The notes under the pieces are model-generated. The model did no database searches and had not been told where the DNA came from. It saw only the letters and a list, made by a program, of their open reading frames with translations. The position numbers and the translations under genes were made by a program. From NCBI GenBank assembly GCA_030530825.1, contig JAUMUF010000001.1, positions 1 through 64,000 of the forward strand: a stretch of DNA of 64,000 nt, written 5' to 3'. Source of the stretch: a bacterium. GTDB lineage: Bacteria; Patescibacteriota; Saccharimonadia; Saccharimonadales; Saccharimonadaceae. Of the stretch, positions 6,557 to 13,284 are shown piece after piece (the stretch's first letter is position 1; each line of letters opens with the position of its first letter).

Positions 6557-7194
6557 TTATCTCTTTATTTGCAAGTAATTTTGTGTTTTTTTTGATTTTA
6601 ATGGAATTTTGTTGCGATGAAGCACATTATATACTGTTGCGACAGATATTTCAGTGACTGAAGCAATATTTTTGACTTTTACTTCATTTTGATACAGTAG
6701 AATGACTTCCTGCTCAATCTTACGGGAAATACCAGGATTCCCCAACTTAACGCCACGCTCTCTAGCTTTTCTTAAGCCATCTTTAGTTCGTGATTTTATA
6801 GCTTCAAGTTCCATTTCTGCGACATAACCCAACAATACGACCAGTAGTTTTCCAGTAAGCGACTTTGTGTCTATATTTTCTTGAATGCTTATCAGTTGAA
6901 TATCTTTCTCAGAAAAATCTCTTAGTATATCTACAAGAGTAAACATTCTTCTAGTCAATCTATCTAGTCTATATACCACGATTGAAACTGACTTCCCTTG
7001 CCTCCTTAATCTTTTAGCTAGTCTTATGATTTGAAGTAGCTCCTTGCGGTTATCTTGACCACCAGATTCTTTCTCTGTAAAGAGAATATCACAGTTAGCC
7101 AAAGCCTCTTTTTGAACTTCTAAACCTAATAGCTGGCGATTGTCTGTGGAGCTAACACGGGCATAGCCGCTTTTAGCTTCTTACTTATATTCAA
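6557..7194 (-). pseudogene. Serine recombinase (resolvase/invertase), frameshifted near its start
   Basis: The frame carries the whole small serine recombinase fold: YARVSS with the catalytic Ser, VVYRLDRLTR, the SLTGKLLVVLLGYVAEMELE core, the E-helix KARERGVKLGNPG, and a C-terminal helix-turn-helix (KNIASVTEISVATVYNVL). No ATG, GTG or TTG occurs in frame upstream of YARVSS; a TAA lies at 7183-7181. In another frame AAGGAG (7206-7201) is 6 nt before TTG 7194, and adding a single A within AAGAAGC near 7178 joins that start to the recombinase (reading MNISKKAKSGYARVS). So this looks like a one-base deletion. An internal TTG at 7102 would omit the catalytic Ser. Confidence 0.75.
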
Positions 7195-7271
7195 AACGTT
7201 CTCCTTATTTACTTTGATAGTGTAGCAGGAAAGTGGGAGTAATATAAGTGTAGAATATTTTTGAGAAAGGC

Positions 7272-7299
7272 TGGACTTTTTATCTAAGAGAGTTATTGT
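7272..7299 (+). promoter_or_regulatory. Promoter of the AAGAGAGT family, copy 1
   Basis: TGGACT (7272-7277), a 16-nt spacer ending AAGAGAGT, and TATTGT (7294-7299). The spacer end and -10 match two other promoters at 7888-7916 and 8780-8808. Confidence 0.55.
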
Positions 7300-7333
7300 C
7301 AGAGCAAGTCACTTAACTTGAAAGGAGAAAAAG

Positions 7334-7411
7334 ATGGAAAAACAACCCAAAGTGCCTTTTACAGGGCTTGAATTTAATGAAACTAAAGTGTCAAGGAGTA
7401 AGATTATCTAA
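7334..7411 (+). CDS. 25-aa ORF, truncated relative of the 8385-8744 gene
   Basis: It begins MEKQPKVPFTGLEF, close to the MEKQPKHQFTGLKS start of the minus-strand gene at 8744, then diverges and stops. The upstream region (AAAGGAGAAA site and promoter) is also shared, so this looks like a copy of the leader and first codons attached to unrelated DNA. It is a remnant or a leader peptide rather than a functional gene. The 72 nt after it to 7483 hold nothing recognisable. Confidence 0.4.
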   Translation: MEKQPKVPFTGLEFNETKVSRSKII

Positions 7412-7483
7412 GTGTTTTTTCAAGATGGACGGTGGCTTTAATAGATTATTCGAAATACTCCAGTTAATTTAGCTGGGATATAG

Positions 7484-7852
7484 TTATTCTTTCCATTCTT
7501 TTACGAAATATACTTCAGTTTGTAGGACTTTTAGCAAATTTTGGCAAAATTCCTTTTTGGTTTGACTTTCGATAACCGCTTGGAGCTTCGCCTTAAATTC
7601 CTCAATTGTGGCGTTAATTTCGTAGAGTTCGGTGTGTTTGGTAAATTGGTTAAAACTCGTTACTGCGTAGCCTATAACGCCGTTTTTAACGGTTAAACTG
7701 TCGATAAACGCTGGAAGGCTGATGACTGGTAAATACGCCCCAACTTCGTAAAACTCCCATTTAGGCATTTCTGGTATCAATCCCCAAAAAGTTTGTTGGC
7801 GGATTTCTTGGGCGAGTTTGGCTAAATCTTGTTTTATTTTATAGTCGTTCAT
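7484..7852 (-). CDS. Hypothetical protein (122 aa)
   Basis: The frame extends upstream to 7888, but that part overlaps the -10 box, so ATG 7852 (MNDYKIKQD, with AAGGAAAG upstream) is the likely start. The protein has an N-terminal helix, a central beta-rich part and a C-terminal helix pair (IEEFKAKLQAVIES, EFCQNLLKVLQTEVYFV). No family is recognised. Its promoter belongs to the same family as its two neighbours, so the three units may respond together. Confidence 0.55.
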   Translation of the reverse strand: MNDYKIKQDLAKLAQEIRQQTFWGLIPEMPKWEFYEVGAYLPVISLPAFIDSLTVKNGVIGYAVTSFNQFTKHTELYEINATIEEFKAKLQAVIESQTKKEFCQNLLKVLQTEVYFVKEWKE

Positions 7853-7887
7853 ACTTTCCTTATCTGTTAGGCTATTATTACTGGACA

Positions 7888-7916
7888 ATGATAACTCTCT
7901 TCGCCAAGGAAGTCCA
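7888..7916 (-). promoter_or_regulatory. Promoter of the AAGAGAGT family, copy 2
   Basis: On the minus strand TGGACT (7916-7911), a 17-nt spacer ending AAGAGAGT, and TATCAT (7893-7888). Confidence 0.55.
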
Positions 7917-7983
7917 GTCTATTTTGATGTAATATTTACAATCTGAAAATAGCTTTCAAAATCAGACTTGAGAGAGCATCTCA

Positions 7984-8112
7984 ATGCTAAAAATACGCTA
8001 TACGGGCAGGAAACGGCTTTATCGGGCATGGATTATTGGAGGTGGTATATTTTGCGTGCTTCTTGAAATATTTAAGGTTTTGAGATTTTTTGGGGTAAAT
8101 TTTGGTAGGTGA
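7984..8112 (+). CDS. Possible 42-aa single-pass membrane peptide
   Basis: ATG 7984 opens a 42-codon frame with a basic N-terminus (KIRYTGRKRLYR) and one hydrophobic stretch (AWIIGGGIFCVLLEIF), a plausible small membrane protein. Only a weak GAGAG site lies upstream and no promoter was found. Confidence 0.2.
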   Translation: MLKIRYTGRKRLYRAWIIGGGIFCVLLEIFKVLRFFGVNFGR

Positions 8113-8344
8113 TAATGCTTGTTTTAGCTTTAACTTTGGTGGGGTGAGTGAATGTTGCTACTGAAAGTGTATTGGCTCTTTATCTACTGATGACAAAGCT
8201 CACCTACCCCAAAATCTGGAAAAATCAGCCAATCCTCCCAAAAACACTCAAAGAAAGATAATAAGTCGCCTGACAAAACATCACAGAAACGGCGACACTT
8301 CGCCAACCAAATCTCACTCGAAGCGAATAGCGATGCGAATACAA

Positions 8345-8382
8345 AAAAGCAAGCAAAAACGGCTGATTTTACTCAACCGTTT
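8345..8382 (-). terminator. Terminator of the 8385 gene
   Basis: On the minus strand AAACGGTTGA pairs over 10 bp (one G-U) with TCAGCCGTTT, followed by a T-rich tail. Confidence 0.65.
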
Positions 8383-8384
8383 GA

Positions 8385-8744
8385 TTAGTTATTTTGTTTT
8401 GATATATCTACTGCCATGATTTTAGCAGTTTGCCTCAAGAGTTCTGAGATAATTCGCGACGAATCTTCATCTGTCCGTTTGCTGATTTGATTGAACAAAT
8501 CTCGTGCTTCGGTTGAATTTTCGAGTTGGCAGGTATAACGCAGCATTCCATCTTCTCCAAGATTATGAGTTGCTTCAAAGGTGCCTGAGTTTATCAATTG
8601 GTTCCAATCCATGTCAAAATTTTGAAAATGACTCAACTCTACAATATCTCCAGCTTCAAGTTCGAGGTATGTTTGATGATAAATATCTTTCAGGTTTTCT
8701 AAACTCTTCAGCCCAGTAAATTGATGTTTTGGTTGCTTTTCCAT
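8385..8744 (-). CDS. Hypothetical protein (119 aa)
   Basis: No family is recognised. It is an acidic soluble protein with helical ends and one Cys (position about 92). AAAGGAGAAA lies just upstream of ATG 8744. The first 12 residues and the promoter-leader are duplicated at 7272-7369 on the other strand. It is transcribed alone. Confidence 0.55.
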   Translation of the reverse strand: MEKQPKHQFTGLKSLENLKDIYHQTYLELEAGDIVELSHFQNFDMDWNQLINSGTFEATHNLGEDGMLRYTCQLENSTEARDLFNQISKRTDEDSSRIISELLRQTAKIMAVDISKQNN

Positions 8745-8779
8745 AGATTTCTCCTTTCGAGTTAGGTTGTTGCTCTCAG

Positions 8780-8808
8780 AGGATAACTCTCTTAGGCGAA
8801 AGAGTCAA
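8780..8808 (-). promoter_or_regulatory. Promoter of the AAGAGAGT family, copy 3
   Basis: On the minus strand TTGACT (8808-8803), a 17-nt spacer ending TAAGAGAGT, and TATCCT (8785-8780). Confidence 0.6.
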
Positions 8809-8861
8809 GGAGAAAGTGGGGAATTTTTGGATAAATTTTTGCGTCGGTTAGTTGAAGATAA

Positions 8862-8886
8862 AAAATCACGACGTATCCGTGATTTT
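8862..8886. terminator. Symmetrical terminator-like hairpin
   Basis: AAAATCACG (8862-8870) pairs with CGTGATTTT (8878-8886). It marks the boundary between the accessory region and the housekeeping genes. Confidence 0.5.
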
Positions 8887-8922
8887 AAAGAGGTTATAGG
8901 TGTTGGTTTTGTGGTGTGTGAT

Positions 8923-8951
8923 TTGGACTGCTGGTCGGGTTGTGGTATAAT
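8923..8951 (+). promoter_or_regulatory. Promoter of the HIT gene, leaderless arrangement
   Basis: TTGGAC (8923-8928), a 17-nt spacer and TATAAT (8946-8951). ATG 8958 follows after 6 nt, so transcription should start at or next to the start codon. Confidence 0.8.
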
Positions 8952-8957
8952 AAAACT

Positions 8958-9362
8958 ATGAATGACTCAATTTTCACCCGCATCATTAAAGGCGAAATCC
9001 CTTGCCATAAAGTCTACGAGGACGAAGTAGTCTTTGCGATGCTCGACATCGATCCGCTGGCGGACGGGCATACTTTGCTCTTCCCTAAAAAACAAGTTGA
9101 CTTGCTTTGGGATTTGGATGAAGAAACTTATGCACATTTGTTCGAAGTAGCAAAGAAATTATCCAAAACTCTCCAGCAGACTTTTGAGCCAAAGCGCGTG
9201 GGCTTGGTTGTTGAGGGTTTTGGTGTTCCACATGCACACCTTCACCTTGTTCCGCTTTACGACAACGACGTGCTTCAACTTCATCACGGCTACCCCGTCC
9301 GCAAATCGCCCGAGCAACTCGCCGAGATCGCCCTTTCAATCTCGAAAAATAAAACTATTTAG
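8958..9362 (+). CDS. HIT family nucleotide-binding hydrolase/transferase
   Basis: A 134-aa histidine-triad protein. The HIT signature HAHLHLVP is at about residues 91-98, and the N-terminal pattern IFTRIIKGEIPCHKVYED is typical of the Hint branch. Members hydrolyse or transfer nucleotides from adenosine phosphoramidates and related compounds in the cytoplasm. ATG 8958 is preferred because the -10 box lies at 8946-8951; an upstream in-frame start at 8940 would overlap the promoter. It is a single-gene unit closed by a strong terminator. Confidence 0.9.
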   Translation: MNDSIFTRIIKGEIPCHKVYEDEVVFAMLDIDPLADGHTLLFPKKQVDLLWDLDEETYAHLFEVAKKLSKTLQQTFEPKRVGLVVEGFGVPHAHLHLVPLYDNDVLQLHHGYPVRKSPEQLAEIALSISKNKTI

Positions 9363-9392
9363 CGTAAATTTTAAATACTTTAAAAATGCTTG

Positions 9393-9427
9393 AAATCCCC
9401 GTTCGAATGCGGGGATTTTGTTTTTCG
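9393..9427 (+). terminator. Terminator of the HIT gene
   Basis: AAATCCCC (9393-9400) pairs with GGGGATTT (9411-9418), followed by a T-rich tail. Confidence 0.75.
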
Positions 9428-9436
9428 AAAAAAGAG

Positions 9437-9467
9437 AAAACCCCTCGAAACGAATTTCGAAGGGTTT
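9437..9467 (-). terminator. Terminator of the 9477 gene
   Basis: AAACCCTTCGA pairs with TCGAGGGGTTT on the minus strand and is followed by T-rich sequence. It also works symmetrically. Confidence 0.6.
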
Positions 9468-9476
9468 GGTGTGGGG

Positions 9477-9767
9477 TTAGGAGATTTTTACATTCCTGTG
9501 ACCCCATTTTGCTATAAAAGATTTGACGTAACTTTCACCATAACTAATCACTTCTTTTGTAATTAACCATGAGAGAAAAGTTCCTTCATAATGGATGCTT
9601 TCTGTGTACGATTCAATGTGTTCATTGAAACGATTGCAGAAGCGCTCCAAGGCTTCCCTGGTATTTGCTAATACGCCAGAGATTCGACGCTCCTTACCGC
9701 CATAATTGTAATATACGCCCCAACCAGATTCTGATTGTTTGATGTGGTAGTTGCGAATTTGACTCAT
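9477..9767 (-). CDS. Hypothetical protein, DUF2188-like fold suspected (96 aa)
   Basis: The first 50 residues (RNYHIKQSESGWGVYYNYGG, then a helix around TREALERFCNRFNEH) have the short beta-beta-alpha look of DUF2188-type proteins, but I cannot confirm the family. ATG 9767 is chosen because AGAGGTG lies 8 nt upstream; the GTG within that site is an unlikely start. No membrane segment. Single-gene unit. Confidence 0.5.
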   Translation of the reverse strand: MSQIRNYHIKQSESGWGVYYNYGGKERRISGVLANTREALERFCNRFNEHIESYTESIHYEGTFLSWLITKEVISYGESYVKSFIAKWGHRNVKIS

Positions 9768-9862
9768 ACGATTCACCTCTTTGCTGTGGCTCGATTTTCG
9801 AGTTGCTCCAATCAGCGTGAATATATTTACATTATGACATTATTTTTTAAATAAGTCAACCC

Positions 9863-10342
9863 CTATTCGACAAAACAACCGCGATAAACTTGTTTTTCGT
9901 CAGAGATTACTTCGTAAATTGCTGATTTTTCGTCTTCAGAAAACGCCATTTTGACCGTGTCAATCGACGCGTGGTAGTCGTTTTTCTTGCCAAAATCAAG
10001 CGACATTTGCCATTTGAGTGGTTTTTCTTTGAGCGAATCCGTCCGATTACCCTTGCTTGAATACAAATTTTTAGCCGTAAAAATCACCTCTGTTTTGTCG
10101 GATTTTTCGTCAAAATTGGCAAGCTCGTAAGTTCCCCAAACATCAAACGGAAGAATCATCATCTTAAAAGTTCCGTCCGCGTTGAGCGTAAAAGTCTTCT
10201 CGGTCACGCCGCCCACGCGACAGTTGATAATCCGCCCCAAAATATCGTTTTCCCAGTTGGCTTTCTTCGAATTTAGATAAAAAATCGGCGCACCAACCAG
10301 AAAAATTGCTATCAAAATAACCCCAAAAATTTTCTTCTTCAT
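9863..10342 (-). CDS. Hypothetical exported or membrane-anchored protein (159 aa)
   Basis: Residues 3-24 form a signal or anchor helix (lysines, then FGVILIAIFLVGAPIFYL). There is no lipobox Cys at the expected place. The rest is a beta-rich extracytoplasmic domain with two cysteines (about 41 and 156) that could form a disulfide. A TAAAAT box lies 6 nt before the ATG on the minus strand, so the transcript is probably leaderless. Function is unknown. Confidence 0.6.
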   Translation of the reverse strand: MKKKIFGVILIAIFLVGAPIFYLNSKKANWENDILGRIINCRVGGVTEKTFTLNADGTFKMMILPFDVWGTYELANFDEKSDKTEVIFTAKNLYSSKGNRTDSLKEKPLKWQMSLDFGKKNDYHASIDTVKMAFSEDEKSAIYEVISDEKQVYRGCFVE

Positions 10343-10397
10343 TAAAATATTTTAACATAAACATAAAAATCGGGCAAATTTGTGCTAAAATATTGTT

Positions 10398-10853
10398 ATG
10401 AAACTAACTGTTATATCTGTTGGGAAGAAGCATAATAAGTTGCTTGCGGGCGCGATTGCGGATTTTGAAAAGCGGTTGCGTGCGCCGTTTAATTTTGAGT
10501 GGCGGTTTTTGACGAGTTCGATTTTTGAAGGAGAAAAAGCGCGCATTGAAGAAAGTGAACGGCTAGAAAAACTCCTTTCGAACGATGATTTTGTGATTTT
10601 GCTAGATGAGCGTGGGCGGAATTTTTCAAGTCCAGAGTTGGCTGAAATTTTAACTCATAATTTATCGCAGAAAAATGTTAAGATTGTTATTGGTGGTGCG
10701 TTTGGCGTTTCTGATAACTTTCGAAGCCGTGCCAATCTGGTGTGGAGCCTTTCGAAGTTGGTTTTTCCACATCAAATTGTCCGCCTCGTCCTTGCCGAGC
10801 AAATCTACCGCGCGCAAGAAATTTCCAGAGGCGGAAAATATCACCATGAGTAA
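10398..10853 (+). CDS. rlmH: 23S rRNA (pseudouridine1915-N3)-methyltransferase RlmH
   Basis: RlmH is a small SPOUT methyltransferase that methylates pseudouridine 1915 in helix 69 of 23S rRNA on assembled ribosomes, using SAM. The 151-aa length fits. Seen: the N-terminal LTVISVGKKH strand, DERGRNFSSPELAE, the knot motif IVIGGAFGVSD, and the C-terminal VRLVLAEQIYRAQEISRGGKYHH tail. The usual GGPxG is GGAFG here. TAAAAT at 10386-10391 lies 6 nt before ATG, indicating a leaderless mRNA. Confidence 0.95.
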   Translation: MKLTVISVGKKHNKLLAGAIADFEKRLRAPFNFEWRFLTSSIFEGEKARIEESERLEKLLSNDDFVILLDERGRNFSSPELAEILTHNLSQKNVKIVIGGAFGVSDNFRSRANLVWSLSKLVFPHQIVRLVLAEQIYRAQEISRGGKYHHE

Positions 10854-10875
10854 AATAAAAATCCCAAGAAAAAGC

Positions 10876-10905
10876 TTGACTTTAAATATTTAAGTGTGAT
10901 ATTAT
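10876..10905 (+). promoter_or_regulatory. Promoter of the adhesin-like gene
   Basis: TTGACT (10876-10881), an 18-nt spacer ending TTTAAGTGTGA, and TATTAT (10900-10905). The spacer end resembles those at 30031-30059 and 40481-40509, which drive two other APNTGF-tailed proteins. Predicted leader is about 120 nt. Confidence 0.75.
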
Positions 10906-11034
10906 AGACATAAGCATTGTAAAAGGTGAAATTCGAAACAAGATATAAGTGCAAAAATAACAAATAAATTCGAAACTCCACAAAACCTAAAGCAATCATA
11001 AAAGAAATTATTATTAAAAAAGGAGATGAAAACA

Positions 11035-12576
11035 ATGAAAGTAAAAAATACCAATTTTAAAGTTGCGGTTTTTGCCGTAGCTACTGTTTCTCTTGGGGCG
11101 GCTTCTTCTGTAAATTTTATGCAAAATATTTACCTACAGAGCAATAATCAGGATATCAGCGTCTATGCTGCGGAAGGTCGTAAAATAGCTATCAATAGTG
11201 CTACCGGCACGATTGAAAGTAAAGATATTCAGGTTTCGTCTCATCATGTTGATGCTCTCAATCTCTCGATTAGGCTTGCGGATGCCAATATTCAAGCTGG
11301 TGATTATATTGAGATTAAGTTTAATAATATAAATGCTTCGAGTGAGACTTTCGATAATCGAGAAATTCGAATTAATGACGAAATAATTGGCTCTCTTAAA
11401 TTTGCTGGAGGTCATGCACTTGGTGGGGGTGTGGGTTTTGATGATTTGCCATTAGGCGCTGGTACTCTGAGCTATACATATAATCTGGTTTTCAATGAAA
11501 ATATGGCAAAATATAAGGATAGGAATATAGAGATTTCCTCGGAAAACCTCCTATCTTGGCAGGCTAAAACTACTAAAGATTACGAACTAATACAATCGGT
11601 TGTGGTCGCAGATAATCTGGTTGCAAGTAAGAAGATTCAGATTAAGGCGGTTATCCCAACTCCTCCAAGTTATCCATATGTATCGTTTGATCGGGTGTGG
11701 CTGAGTACTGACGATGGTGAAACGATCAAGACAAACGGTATTGTAGTTAATATTACCCAACAATATAGACATCCGGAAAATAGACTTCGTGCAGGTGATA
11801 TTGTTGAATATAATATTCCTAGTAACTTTGGTGTAGCTTTTGATGAAGAAGTCGGTAGAGAGATTCGCTATTCTGAGCCTATGAACACATATTCTGAGTT
11901 TGATAAAATTAATCCTCAGGGTGTTATTAGTAACAATCAAAAACCTACTATCACTAAAGTCATTGAAGCTTCACCGCATCGGGTTAAGGTTCAGATTATT
12001 GAAATTGAAGGTGATGCTTACGAGGGTCTTTCTACACTTAGATCTAAAATACTTGACACTTCACCTAAAACTATAAATTATAATGAGTCTAAACTTGTTG
12101 AAGCAATGGGCGTCACTCGGGTTATTCGAGAAGGTCAAGAAATCCATAAAGATGAGAGGAATATTTTTGGGCAAATTACTGGCGCTAAAATGAAATCATA
12201 TGGCCAAATTCGAAAACGAGGTTCGGTTATTCGACAGATTATTGACGAGAATGGTAATAAAATAGAAGGGTTGGAGTCTGATAAGCTCATTCTTGAGCGA
12301 GTTCAGGAGGGGACTGCTTATCATGTTGAAGCTCCACAGATTGAAGGTTATGTTTTTAAGCGTCTTGCTGTAGATTCTTCTGAGCAGAAAGGTGTTGTAG
12401 AAGAAGGTGTTAAAAATGTTATTCTTGTCTATGGTAGGCCTAACATTCAAAAAGAAGAAAATAAATCTGAAGAAATCCAAGCTCCAAACACTGGATTTTC
12501 TGGTGGAATTTCTGCCCTTGCCCTTTCAACACTCAGCTTGCTTGGTACTGCCACATTATTAGTTCGCAAGCGATAA
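11035..12576 (+). CDS. Surface adhesin-like protein with MucBP-type repeat and APNTGF tail (513 aa)
   Basis: Order of parts: a signal peptide (about 1-35), a beta-rich region resembling Gram-positive adhesin Ig folds (about 45-370), a single MucBP-like module (about 385-470; RKRGSVIRQIIDENGNKI ... EGYVFKRLAVDS), then a wall-sorting tail: APNTGF, a hydrophobic helix and the basic end LVRKR. This tail has sortase-substrate layout with APNTG in place of LPXTG. ATG 11035 is 9 nt after AGGAG (11021-11025); the ATG at 11026 overlaps that site and is rejected. It likely sits on the cell surface, perhaps for host contact; that role is inferred. Confidence 0.8.
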   Translation: MKVKNTNFKVAVFAVATVSLGAASSVNFMQNIYLQSNNQDISVYAAEGRKIAINSATGTIESKDIQVSSHHVDALNLSIRLADANIQAGDYIEIKFNNINASSETFDNREIRINDEIIGSLKFAGGHALGGGVGFDDLPLGAGTLSYTYNLVFNENMAKYKDRNIEISSENLLSWQAKTTKDYELIQSVVVADNLVASKKIQIKAVIPTPPSYPYVSFDRVWLSTDDGETIKTNGIVVNITQQYRHPENRLRAGDIVEYNIPSNFGVAFDEEVGREIRYSEPMNTYSEFDKINPQGVISNNQKPTITKVIEASPHRVKVQIIEIEGDAYEGLSTLRSKILDTSPKTINYNESKLVEAMGVTRVIREGQEIHKDERNIFGQITGAKMKSYGQIRKRGSVIRQIIDENGNKIEGLESDKLILERVQEGTAYHVEAPQIEGYVFKRLAVDSSEQKGVVEEGVKNVILVYGRPNIQKEENKSEEIQAPNTGFSGGISALALSTLSLLGTATLLVRKR

Positions 12577-12581
12577 AATCA

Positions 12582-12615
12582 AAACCGCGCAATAATCCTC
12601 GCGCGGTTTATTTTA
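12582..12615 (+). terminator. Terminator of the adhesin-like gene
   Basis: AAACCGCGC pairs with GCGCGGTTT (12582-12590 with 12601-12609), followed by ATTTTA. Confidence 0.75.
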
Positions 12616-12617
12616 GT

Positions 12618-12641
12618 AAAAATACCCCGCTTGATGCGGGG
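12618..12641 (-). terminator. Terminator of the 12649 gene
   Basis: On the minus strand CCCCGC pairs with GCGGGG around ATCAA, followed by TATTTTT. Confidence 0.7.
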
Positions 12642-12648
12642 CGTGAGG

Positions 12649-12930
12649 TTATAATTCCCTTAAAATTCCGATGATCTGTATACTTAACGGGCCTATCTTT
12701 AATATAGCAATATCCTCAGTTTCTATATTTCTTTCTAAAATATATTTCTCGGGGAATTTGGCGGTGAATACTTCACCATCGGGTAACTTATAAGTAACAG
12801 TAGCTTTTCCCCAACCAATCTGAATATCCAAGATTTTGGCGGGAAGCTCTACTGGCTTGAAGATCTTTTGCACTAATTTACAAACTATCACGCCAGAGAA
12901 AAACAAGGCAATTTTGCCTAAAGTATCCAT
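12649..12930 (-). CDS. Hypothetical membrane-anchored protein (93 aa)
   Basis: One N-terminal membrane helix (about residues 4-22, GKIALFFSGVIVCKLVQKIF) is followed by a small beta-barrel-like domain. No family is recognised. AGGAGGGC lies 4-10 nt before ATG 12930 and directly follows the stop of the 36-aa gene, so the two are co-transcribed. Confidence 0.6.
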   Translation of the reverse strand: MDTLGKIALFFSGVIVCKLVQKIFKPVELPAKILDIQIGWGKATVTYKLPDGEVFTAKFPEKYILERNIETEDIAILKIGPLSIQIIGILREL

Positions 12931-12941
12931 TTTCGCCCTCC

Positions 12942-13052
12942 TTATTCTGAAATCCTGTGCGCGTACTCTTGCTCTTCTTTGCTTTGAGCGGAGAGTTTGA
13001 TCAGCGCCACAAAAGCGCAGACAATGAGAAAAGTTAAGATGAAGATTATCAT
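12942..13052 (-). CDS. 36-aa single-pass membrane peptide
   Basis: ATG 13052 opens MIIFILTFLIVCAFVALIKL, a clear membrane helix, followed by a charged cytoplasm-like tail (SAQSKEEQEYAHRISE). GAGG lies about 10 nt upstream, and a near-consensus promoter at 13122-13150 leads into it. Its stop is 11 nt before the 93-aa gene, so both are probably one small membrane-protein operon. Function unknown. Confidence 0.6.
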   Translation of the reverse strand: MIIFILTFLIVCAFVALIKLSAQSKEEQEYAHRISE

Positions 13053-13121
13053 AAAAACAAAACCTCTTTTCTAAAAATACAAGTTCGAAATTAAAGATTT
13101 TTTCGAACCAAATCCAAGATT

Positions 13122-13150
13122 ATTTTAGCATATTTTGATTGAAAAGTCAA
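13122..13150 (-). promoter_or_regulatory. Sigma70 promoter of the small membrane operon
   Basis: On the minus strand TTGACT (13150-13145), a 17-nt spacer and TAAAAT (13127-13122). Confidence 0.8.
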
Positions 13151-13166
13151 ATAATTTATCCGTGAA

Positions 13167-13226
13167 AGATTTGATTTTCGAATTTTCCGCAGGGATCTCC
13201 CGAGGACTTTTCGAAAATCAAGATCT
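13167..13226 (+). repeat. Three-copy structured element, copy 1
   Basis: Core GAATTTTCCGCAGGG, a variable ATCT, then CCCGAGGACTTTTC. GATTTTCGAA (13173-13182) pairs perfectly with TTCGAAAATC (13210-13219), and the stem can extend outward through AGAT/ATCT (13167-13170 with 13223-13226). Inside, GGG/CCC and TCC/GGA are separated by a conserved GCA/GA internal loop. It lies 58 nt before the ABC transporter ATG. Copies 2 and 3 are at 22825-22869 and 24671-24720. Confidence 0.75.
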
Positions 13227-13284
13227 AAGCGGATTTTGTCATTTTTATCTTTAATTTCTATCAAAAATCGTGTAAAATAGAATT

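Larger units (their letters stand above)
7917..8384. other. Long intergenic stretch with strand-composition switch
   Basis: No convincing gene is seen. Up to about 8170 the plus strand is T/G-rich; from about 8190 it becomes A/C-rich. TTTTGGGGTA and GGTAGGTGA elements near 8085-8113 have a complement at about 8200-8215 (TCACCTACCCCAAAA), so a long-range hairpin is possible. Confidence 0.4.

Noticed and set aside
7853-7888. Longer start of the 7484 gene
   Set aside because: The TTG start lies within the -10 box of its own promoter.
7917-8384. CRISPR array or tandem-repeat array
   Set aside because: No regularly spaced identical repeats are present here or elsewhere in the window.
8767-8961. 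64-codon plus-strand frame
   Set aside because: It spans two promoters and a hairpin and has no ribosome site; its DLDCWSG peptide only reflects the shared TGGACTGCTGG DNA.
11026-11034. ATG 11026 as start of the adhesin-like gene
   Set aside because: It overlaps the AGGAG ribosome site, which is correctly spaced for ATG 11035.
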